DNA of 19,153 nt from an uncultured Candidatus Melainabacteria bacterium. GTDB lineage: Bacteria; Cyanobacteriota; Vampirovibrionia; Gastranaerophilales; Gastranaerophilaceae. The stretch covers positions 1 through 19,153 of the forward strand of contig CAKVJE010000026.1 of assembly GCA_934754735.1 (NCBI GenBank). Reading direction: 5' to 3'. The notes beneath the pieces were generated by a model. The model saw only the letters and a list, made by a program, of their open reading frames with translations, searched no databases and had not been told where the DNA came from. Below are positions 1-4,671 of the stretch, in pieces (position 1 is the stretch's first letter; the number at the start of each line of letters is the position of its first letter). The translations under genes and the position numbers were made by a program.

Positions 1-20
1 GTAAGTTTTCTAATCGTCAT
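1..20 (-). CDS. Start of an unidentified leftward gene (partial)
   Basis: Only the first six codons are in the window: an ATG at 20 on the minus strand reading MTIRKL, then the window ends. The start is supported by a near-perfect Shine-Dalgarno, AAAGGAGGT, five bases upstream (22-33 on the plus strand, read in complement). This is the strongest ribosome site in the window. The product cannot be identified. The long hairpin-rich leader upstream belongs to this transcript. Confidence 0.5.
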
Positions 21-39
21 TTTGACCTCCTTTGTAAAT

Positions 40-109
40 AACCTTTTCAATAGGTTGGCTTATAAGCTGGGCTTCCGCTTAGATATAGCTTATAGAAGTA
101 CAGCTTCTA
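40..109 (-). promoter_or_regulatory. Hairpin-rich leader of the leftward gene
   Basis: Three inverted repeats lie just upstream of the ribosome site of the leftward gene: AACCT/AGGTT (40-56), TATAAGCT/AGCTTATA with an 18-base loop (61-94), and TAGAAG/CTTCTA with a 5-base loop (93-109). The second and third overlap by two bases, so they could be alternative folds. This may be a regulatory 5' leader, but no riboswitch class is recognised. The rest of 110-290 holds no gene, only a GC-richer patch near 160-187 with a short CCG/CGG pairing. Confidence 0.3.
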
Positions 110-293
110 AACTTTGTTTAACTCCTAAATTATGTTATTTTTCAGAGATTAAAACATTGCCGAAAAAGGGAGTCCGGTTGGGGGATTATTAGATTAGTTA
201 AAATATTTTATTTACTTTAGTCTTCTTTTGTGAAAACTGAGAAGAAACGGTTTAATTAAAACGAAATCATCTTATTTACTTATTCCAATTTTA

Positions 294-299
294 TATAAT
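294..299 (+). promoter_or_regulatory. -10 box for the ABC ATPase gene
   Basis: A perfect TATAAT sits 18 bases before the ATG at 318. The -35 region (around 271-276, CTTATT) is poor. A start site near 306 would leave a leader of only about a dozen bases, and no Shine-Dalgarno is visible. Confidence 0.5.
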
Positions 300-317
300 A
301 AGAATTACAATGTGTCT

Positions 318-1277
318 ATGGAAAATTTACTTGAGATAAAAAATTTAAATTTGTTTTTTGACAAATATCAAGCATTATATAATGTAAATCTTAAATTGAA
401 AAAAGGCATTATGCACGCCATTGTTGGAGAGTCAGGTTGTGGTAAAACAATGACGGCAATGTCTGTAATGAGATTATTGCCAAAATCGGCAACAATTAAA
501 AGTGGAGAAATTATTTTTAATGGTGAAAATCTTTTAAATTATAAAGAAAAACAGATGCGTGAACTTCGTGGAAACAAAATTGCTCTTATTCCACAAGACC
601 CAATGACTTCACTAAATCCATTGTACACAGTCGGAAATCAATTGGTAGAAGCAATCAGAGCGCATAGTAAAGTTAATAATAGGCAAGCATTAAGAAAAGC
701 GCGCGAAGTTTTAGATTTAGTAAAGATTCCTGATATTGATAACAAGCTCAATTTTTATCCTCACGAATTTTCAGGCGGGATGAAGCAGAGAATAATTATT
801 GCAATGGCGCTTGCCTGCAATGCAGAATTAATTATTGCAGATGAGCCTACAACAGCTTTAGATGTAACTATTCAGAAGCAAATTATGGATTTGATTGATG
901 AAATAAAAAAAGAATTTAAAACGACTATTCTTTTGATTTCACATGACTTGGCACTCGTAAGTAATTATGCAGATGCTATTTCTGTAATGTATTCGGGGCA
1001 CGTAGTAGAAGAAGCGTCTGCAAACGAATTTTTTAAGAATCCAAAACATCCATATTCTATTGCATTACTAAATTCTTTACCGGAAAAAAATCCGGCACTT
1101 AAACTAAAAACGATTGAAGGCGCACCGCCAAGTATTCAGGAAGAAATTTTTGGGTGCAAATTTCATCCACGCTGTGATTATTTTCAGGCAGGTGTTTGTG
1201 ATAAGAAAGTACCTGCGCTTGAAGAAATCGCAATTTATCATTTTGTTGCATGTTTTTGGAAAAAAAATAATCAATAA
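318..1277 (+). CDS. dppD: Oligopeptide/dipeptide ABC transporter ATP-binding protein (DppD/OppD type)
   Basis: This is the cytoplasmic ATPase subunit of a peptide (or nickel) importer. Visible in order are Walker A GESGCGKT (residues 37-44), the Q-loop IPQDP (Q93), the signature FSGGMKQR near residue 153, Walker B LIIADEPTTALD with its catalytic Glu, and the H-loop ISHD. The C-terminus is the oligo_HPY domain, with GAPPS followed by the cysteine-bearing stretch GCKFHPRCDYF and further cysteines. Length (319 aa) is normal for DppD/OppD. The ATG at 318 is preferred over an in-frame GTG at 312 because family members start close to this point. No permease, binding protein or DppF partner lies nearby, so the gene stands alone with its own promoter and a terminator 7 bases after the stop. 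The substrate cannot be told from the ATPase alone. Confidence 0.9.
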   Translation: MENLLEIKNLNLFFDKYQALYNVNLKLKKGIMHAIVGESGCGKTMTAMSVMRLLPKSATIKSGEIIFNGENLLNYKEKQMRELRGNKIALIPQDPMTSLNPLYTVGNQLVEAIRAHSKVNNRQALRKAREVLDLVKIPDIDNKLNFYPHEFSGGMKQRIIIAMALACNAELIIADEPTTALDVTIQKQIMDLIDEIKKEFKTTILLISHDLALVSNYADAISVMYSGHVVEEASANEFFKNPKHPYSIALLNSLPEKNPALKLKTIEGAPPSIQEEIFGCKFHPRCDYFQAGVCDKKVPALEEIAIYHFVACFWKKNNQ

Positions 1278-1283
1278 AACAAC

Positions 1284-1316
1284 CAAAAAGACGGCATCTC
1301 ATAACTACCGTCTTTT
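1284..1316. terminator. Bidirectional intrinsic terminator
   Basis: A ten-base perfect stem, AAAAAGACGG (1284-1293) with CCGTCTTTTT (1307-1316), encloses a 13-base loop. It has T tracts on both strands, so it can end both the rightward ABC ATPase transcript and the leftward small-protein operon that finishes at 1347. Confidence 0.85.
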
Positions 1317-1346
1317 TGTTAAATATTTAGTTGGACATCATAGAGC

Positions 1347-1622
1347 TTATCGTGCGAATTCGCCTGTGTAAAAACTCATTAAATTTGCCAATCTATGTTG
1401 CTTTTCTGCAACTTTTTCAATATTTTGCTTGATTTCGTCAAGCTCTCTCAATAATGTATTTAAATCTTTACGTCGTTTGCTCTCTAGGCGTTCCTCCTTA
1501 ACTGTGTGCTGACGAACTTGTTCTGATTGATTAACCTCCTCATTGACTGTATTCACATCATCCAAATTGATTTCAATCCAATTTGGAGAAAAACATTTAT
1601 TGTTGTATTCTTTTTTATTCAT
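1347..1622 (-). CDS. Small coiled-coil protein of unknown function (91 aa)
   Basis: Not recognised. It is the second gene of a leftward two-gene operon. It starts at an ATG nine bases after the stop of the 57-aa gene, with the ribosome site AAGGAG overlapping that stop, so translation is probably coupled. The protein is charged and very probably helical. Residues 40-80 are rich in Lys, Arg, Glu and Leu (for example LLRELDEIKQNIEKVAEKQ) and look like a coiled coil. There is no signal peptide or membrane span, so a cytoplasmic oligomeric protein is likely. It ends shortly before the shared terminator at 1284-1316. Its control comes from the HLR1-like promoter upstream of the partner gene. Confidence 0.72.
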   Translation of the reverse strand: MNKKEYNNKCFSPNWIEINLDDVNTVNEEVNQSEQVRQHTVKEERLESKRRKDLNTLLRELDEIKQNIEKVAEKQHRLANLMSFYTGEFAR

Positions 1623-1631
1623 TGATACTCC

Positions 1632-1805
1632 TTAATTAGTTTTTTCCGGCTTGAATCGACTAATAAAATTTGATAAAAGCCATGCAAAATTTGTTGCTGC
1701 TTTTTTACATTCTAAATAATCTTTTTTAACTTTTTGAAATTCTTCAGAGTTGAAGTTGAATGTTGTCATCTCTGAATATTCAACTAATGCTTCATGTTCG
1801 TCCAT
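1632..1805 (-). CDS. Small protein of unknown function (57 aa), first gene of an HLR1-type operon
   Basis: Not recognised. A complete small reading frame runs from ATG at 1805 (MDEHEALVEYSEM) to TAA at 1632. A good ribosome site, AGAGGT, lies five bases before the ATG, and the AAGGAG of the next gene overlaps its stop. The protein is mixed-charge and soluble, with one Cys and an aromatic/aliphatic stretch near residues 40-51 (NFAWLLSNFISR) that could be an amphipathic helix but is too short and polar for a clear membrane span. The ribosome site, the tight coupling and a promoter region shared with the 51-aa gene at 8746 argue that it is real. Confidence 0.7.
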   Translation of the reverse strand: MDEHEALVEYSEMTTFNFNSEEFQKVKKDYLECKKAATNFAWLLSNFISRFKPEKTN

Positions 1806-1859
1806 ACCATACCTCTAAAATCAACTGCTATACACAATGTTTTGTTTTGCTTTTTGTTT

Positions 1860-1944
1860 ATTTCCTTTTGCTTACAGATATGTTATCGGCATTTTTTTTG
1901 AAAACTTTAGAGTTTTTGTTGAAGTTGTTACAAATTGTTACATA
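1860..1944 (-). promoter_or_regulatory. HLR1-like activator box and promoter of the 57/91-aa operon
   Basis: On the plus strand, 1927-1944 reads GTTACA-AATT-GTTACA-TA, a full match to the cyanobacterial HLR1 consensus (K)TTACA(WW)NN(K)TTACA(WW). Read in the direction of the gene, 39 bases then separate it from GATAAC (1887-1882), a plausible weak -10. The -35 position holds only CTAAAG. The block 1860-1942 aligns without gaps to 8609-8691 in inverted orientation, with about 72 of 83 bases identical. The predicted start near 1875 leaves a leader of about 70 bases. Confidence 0.6.
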
Positions 1945-1983
1945 AATAGACTCAATAACTTGATTTTAGAGAGGTTTACTTTT

Positions 1984-1998
1984 CTTAATCGGATTAAG
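1984..1998. promoter_or_regulatory. Perfect 15-bp palindrome, possible operator
   Basis: CTTAATC-G-GATTAAG is a perfect inverted repeat about 40 bases upstream of the HLR1-like box of the small-protein operon. It has no T tract and so is not a terminator. It could be a second operator, but nothing else supports this. Confidence 0.3.
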
Positions 1999-2037
1999 TT
2001 TTGTGAAGCAAATGCTATTTAAGTTTTCTACGGTTGG

Positions 2038-2576
2038 TCATCTCGCCCTAACCCTGTCTTCACCATTACTACTCATAATAATTTTTATTAACTGAACGAC
2101 AATCGCGCCGCGAGCGTTTTTTAGCGAGCGTAAAAGTGCGGGTTTACCCGCTACATTTATTTAAACCACGCTCGTAAGAGCGTAGGAAATGGTAGTGTGT
2201 TTTCTCTTTCTTTTGGTCCTTTTCTGGGGTAAATACTTTCGGCTTGTAGGTATACTTACCAACTTGGAAGTGAAGTGAAAAATCTTTTTATTCGCAATAA
2301 AAGAGAAAGAAAAGTACATTTCAAAAAACTTTTTTATTTCAAAATGCTTCTTACTTTTTCTTCTTTATTGCGATAAAAGAAGAAAAAGTAAGCAAAAAGA
2401 AGAAATAACGCACCGTTTTCTACAACCTTACGGTTGTGGACCAAATGGATGTAGCGGGTAAACCCGCACTCTGACGCTCACTATCGCAGCTAATCGCTGC
2501 ACATTCGCGGCGCGACTGTCGTTCAGTTAATGAAAATTACTATGAGTAGTAATAGTGAGGATAGGGCTAGGATGAA
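2038..2576. repeat. 540-bp element with long imperfect inverted arms (MITE-like or structured intergenic repeat)
   Basis: This gene-free stretch is a large inverted repeat. The left arm from 2038 matches the reverse complement of the right arm ending at 2576 through TACTACTCAT, ATTAACTGAACGACA and CGCGCCGCGA, and again through GTGCGGGTTTACCCGCTACAT (left 2136-2155, right 2453-2472). The arms then carry a hairpin at the same place with different stems, ACGCTC-GTAA-GAGCGT on the left (2168-2183) and ACAACC-GTAA-GGTTGT on the right (2422-2437, minus strand). The centre is AT-rich and holds a 17-bp perfect hairpin (2350-2392). No reading frame of useful length and no transposase are present, so a non-autonomous mobile unit or structured repeat is likely. 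The ends are approximate. Confidence 0.7.
2350..2392. repeat. 17-bp perfect hairpin inside the palindromic element
   Basis: CTTACTTTTTCTTCTTT (2350-2366) pairs fully with 2376-2392 around a 9-base loop ATTGCGATA. A related, less symmetric version of the right half occurs at 2289-2315 (AATAAAAGAGAAAGAAAAGTA), so the centre contains diverged internal repeats. Confidence 0.7.
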
Positions 2577-2613
2577 ATAATGATTAAAAACTAACGTATT
2601 TAAATTCTCTTTT

Positions 2614-2622
2614 TGTTATAAT
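2614..2622 (+). promoter_or_regulatory. Extended -10 promoter, probably leaderless transcript
   Basis: TGTTATAAT is an extended -10 (TGn plus perfect TATAAT at 2617-2622). Only eight bases lie between it and the ATG at 2631, so transcription should begin at or next to the A of the start codon. There is no ribosome site and no good -35. Confidence 0.6.
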
Positions 2623-2630
2623 AGAATCAA

Positions 2631-3293
2631 ATGATATATTTAGACGCAGGAACAACATATTCTAAAATAATTACAGATGAAAATTGTTTTGATAATGAAT
2701 TTTTAGTAGAGAAAAATCAACAAAACAATTATTACATCTTGCCTTCTAGAATTATAAAATTGCAAGGAATTGTTCCTACGCGCTCTTGCGGGCACATGTC
2801 AAATGCAAGCGAAAACGAAATTATTGCACTTGCGCAGGGTGCTAAAAAACGTGATATTTCTAAAGACGCGACTGTTTTGGATTTGGGCAGTCGTGATGCA
2901 AAGTGGATAAAATTTAAAGACGGTAAATTTCATGATATGGACTGGAATACATCCTGCGCAAGCTCAACTGGTGCTACTGTTGAAATGCTTTTGAAATTTT
3001 ATGGAGTAAAAGCCAAAGAATTAGCTTTTGATGAAGAAAAGTTTGCAGTTACTTGCGGAATTTTTGGCATGGAAAAAATTATGGACTCTATTTCTGCCGG
3101 TGCAAAACCCGCTGAAGCCATATCTAAATTTGTTCACGGCATTGCTTTTAATGCGTGGAACTTTTGCAAAAAACCCGAAAAAATTTATTTGTCCGGCGGA
3201 TTTTGTGCAAACAAATGTTTAGTTGACTCAATGAGCAAATACTGTGAAGTCGAACTTATGGGTAGATTCGTTTTGTGCGAAGGTTTAATATAA
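2631..3293 (+). CDS. BadF/BadG/BcrA/BcrD-type ATPase (2-hydroxyacyl-CoA dehydratase activase-like)
   Basis: The fold is the ASKHA (actin/hexokinase) ATPase of the activase family. The first phosphate motif is YLDAGTTYSK (D5), the second is DLGSRDAKW (D84-D89), and the nucleotide-site loop is YLSGGFCANK (187-190). The two cysteines that bridge one [4Fe-4S] cluster between the monomers of HgdC-type activases are both present: C109 in NTSCASSTG and C142 in VTCGIFGMEKI. Family members use ATP to drive electrons into a partner dehydratase or reductase. At 220 aa it is shorter than the usual 255-270 aa, and several motif residues are changed (CASSTG instead of CAAGTG). No dehydratase subunits lie in the window, so its partner is unknown. 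It ends four bases from the convergent XRE gene. Confidence 0.75.
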   Translation: MIYLDAGTTYSKIITDENCFDNEFLVEKNQQNNYYILPSRIIKLQGIVPTRSCGHMSNASENEIIALAQGAKKRDISKDATVLDLGSRDAKWIKFKDGKFHDMDWNTSCASSTGATVEMLLKFYGVKAKELAFDEEKFAVTCGIFGMEKIMDSISAGAKPAEAISKFVHGIAFNAWNFCKKPEKIYLSGGFCANKCLVDSMSKYCEVELMGRFVLCEGLI

Positions 3294-3297
3294 TAAA

Positions 3298-3618
3298 TTA
3301 ATTAAAAATAGCTGTTAAAATTTTGTAGGCTAATTCTAATTCATCAGGACTTAGCTCATCTATTATGTTTTTCATGATAACCTTTTTTTCAACATCATTA
3401 ACTTTTAAGTGCTCAAAGTCAAATAATTGTGGTAAACTTATTTGCAAACATCTTGAAAGTTCCGGTAGACTTTTAGATGGGAATGTGATGCCACATTCAA
3501 TTTTGCTTAAATTTCTTTGATCAATACCAATTTTCTCGGCTAATTGTTGTTGTGTATATCCGCGCTTTTCGCGCAATTCCTTAATTCTTCTACCTAGGAG
3601 TTCTTTTATTCTATTCAT
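3298..3618 (-). CDS. XRE-family transcriptional regulator (Cro/CI-type HTH)
   Basis: Residues 5-60 form a Cro/CI helix-turn-helix: IKELREKRGYTQQQLAEKIG, then IDQRNLSKIECGITFPSKSLPELSRCLQ as recognition helix and helix 4-5. The remaining 40 residues are helical and acidic (DELSPDELELAYKILTAIF), probably a dimerisation tail. At 106 aa it is a typical small repressor with no sensor domain. The ATG at 3618 has TATAAT on its own strand 18 bases upstream (3642-3637) and only a badly spaced AAAGG. A palindrome 63 bases upstream may be its operator. It converges on the activase gene with four bases between the stops. Its targets cannot be told. Confidence 0.88.
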   Translation of the reverse strand: MNRIKELLGRRIKELREKRGYTQQQLAEKIGIDQRNLSKIECGITFPSKSLPELSRCLQISLPQLFDFEHLKVNDVEKKVIMKNIIDELSPDELELAYKILTAIFN

Positions 3619-3636
3619 GCCTTTAGGATAAAACCT

Positions 3637-3694
3637 ATTATAAAAAATTGTAACGATACGGTTAGTGTAAATAGTATTGACAATATGAATATTG
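3637..3694 (-). promoter_or_regulatory. Promoter and candidate operator of the XRE regulator
   Basis: TATAAT on the minus strand (3642-3637) lies 18 bases before the start. CAATAT-GA-ATATTG at 3681-3694 is a perfect 14-bp palindrome of the size bound by Cro/CI-type dimers, placed just upstream of the presumed -35. Autoregulation is an inference. Confidence 0.4.
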
Positions 3695-3792
3695 CATAGT
3701 AGACTAACTATATATTAACACATATTTCTGTTTGCTATTCAATGAAATATAGTGTTAAAATTTCATAACATATAAATAATAGTTGGAAGTAT

Positions 3793-3822
3793 AAGGCTGA
3801 TACCACATCATTAGCCTTTTTT
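3793..3822 (+). terminator. Intrinsic terminator with no gene in front (possible small RNA)
   Basis: AAGGCTGAT (3793-3801) and ATTAGCCTT (3810-3818) form a 9-bp stem with one G-T pair, an 8-base loop and a T6 tract (3817-3822). The nearest rightward gene ends 500 bases away, across an oppositely oriented gene. Either an unannotated short RNA starts in 3680-3790, or this is an isolated terminator insulating the gene at 3953. Confidence 0.6.
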
Positions 3823-3853
3823 ATTGTTTAAGTTTAGTCAACTTTATAAAGAT

Positions 3854-3871
3854 TTGTAAACTTTTTGTCAC
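3854..3871 (+). promoter_or_regulatory. Degenerate HLR1-like direct repeat upstream of the 3953 gene
   Basis: TTTGTAAA followed by TTTTGTCAC gives two TGTNA half-sites with 11-base instead of 10-base spacing and one mismatched half. It is much weaker than the three other HLR1-like sites and its spacing to a -10 is unclear. Confidence 0.2.
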
Positions 3872-3952
3872 AATTGGGCAATTTTAATTTATGACCAGTT
3901 TTAAACAATGTACAGAAATAAGTGTAGTAAGATAAAGTGAAAGAAGGTAAAA

Positions 3953-4555
3953 ATGGACCCAATTCAAAACAATGGAATGTCAAATTATGCAATGACAGTT
4001 CCACAACAACAAAAAAATGACATGCAAATACCGCAAGATGATTATTCATCAATGCCAATGGTTTATGATCCATCAATGGATGATAAAAAAAGTTCGGCTT
4101 CTAGTGGAGCTGGCATGAAAGCTTTGGCAGCACTTACAATTGCAGGTTTGGCATTGTGGGGAGGTCATGCTTGGGGTAGTAAAGGTGCAAAAGATAAAAT
4201 TGAAAAAGCAATTAACGAAGCAAAGACTGAAATTAAATCTGAAGCTGATAAAGCAATAAAAGAAGCTAAATCTGAAGCGGATAAAGTAATAAAAGAAGCT
4301 AAAGCTGAAGCTGATAAATTAAAAACTGCTAATGACAAAGCTTATGAAATTGCAGACAAAGAATATACGGGCATTTTAGATAGAAAAAGAGATTTGAGAA
4401 AAGCTGTTAAAGAAGCTTTAAGACCAAATGAAGCGGAAGTTAAGAAAACTGAAGAAGCTGTAACTAAGGCTACTGAGGATGCGGCTGGTAAAGCAGAAGG
4501 AATGGCTGAAAAAGCTAAAGAAGCCGCAGATGACGCAGCTGAAAGTGTTAAATAA
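3953..4555 (+). CDS. Single-span membrane protein with Lys/Glu/Ala 11-residue repeats, unknown function
   Basis: Not recognised by family. Residues 1-50 are Gln/Pro/Met/Asp-rich and probably disordered. About residues 55-73 (GMKALAALTIAGLALWGGHAW) form one Gly/Ala-rich membrane span. From about residue 78 the chain is almost wholly Lys, Glu, Ala and Asp, with an 11-residue period (DKAIKEAKSEA, DKVIKEAKAEA), as in LEA-like or right-handed coiled-coil proteins. The tail (146-200) is again Lys/Glu/Ala. A long helical rod anchored by one span, possibly against the envelope or the nucleoid, fits this design. The ribosome site GAAGG is 5 bases before the ATG. A terminator follows 20 bases after the stop, so it is monocistronic. 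The disordered-segment/span/charged-tail plan recurs at 14633. Confidence 0.8.
   Translation: MDPIQNNGMSNYAMTVPQQQKNDMQIPQDDYSSMPMVYDPSMDDKKSSASSGAGMKALAALTIAGLALWGGHAWGSKGAKDKIEKAINEAKTEIKSEADKAIKEAKSEADKVIKEAKAEADKLKTANDKAYEIADKEYTGILDRKRDLRKAVKEALRPNEAEVKKTEEAVTKATEDAAGKAEGMAEKAKEAADDAAESVK
4241..4318 (+). repeat. 33-bp in-frame tandem repeat in the coiled-coil gene
   Basis: Units at 4241-4273 and 4274-4306 differ at only a few bases and encode successive 11-residue blocks (EADKxIKEAKx). A partial third unit begins at 4307. The close DNA identity suggests recent duplication and possible copy-number variation. Confidence 0.7.
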
Positions 4556-4575
4556 TTAAAATTCGATAAAATAAG

Positions 4576-4612
4576 ACAGCACCATGTCGGAAGATGTATG
4601 TGGTGCTGTTTT
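4576..4612 (+). terminator. Intrinsic terminator after the coiled-coil gene
   Basis: ACAGCACCA (4576-4584) pairs perfectly with TGGTGCTGT (4601-4609) around a 16-base loop and runs into TTTT (4609-4612). The T tract is short but the 9-bp stem is GC-rich. Confidence 0.7.
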
Positions 4613-4659
4613 AATTTGCCTAAAAATAGAGCATAATAATGAAGGATTTGGATTTATAG

Positions 4660-4665
4660 TATAAT
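4660..4665 (+). promoter_or_regulatory. -10 box of recG, probably leaderless transcript
   Basis: A perfect TATAAT is followed by six T bases and then the ATG at 4672. The expected start of transcription is the A of the start codon. No ribosome site exists between them. Confidence 0.55.
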
Positions 4666-4671
4666 TTTTTT

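Noticed and set aside
1760..2022. Rightward frames opposite the small-protein promoter
   Set aside because: Phe/Leu/Tyr-rich translations of AT-rich promoter DNA with no ribosome site; they cover the HLR1 box and the start of the 57-aa gene on the other strand.
2041..2576. Palindromic element as an insertion sequence
   Set aside because: No transposase or recombinase frame exists on either strand within it, so at most it is a non-autonomous unit.
4241..4318. Tandem repeats as a CRISPR array
   Set aside because: The units are contiguous, in frame and lack spacers; they encode an 11-residue protein repeat.
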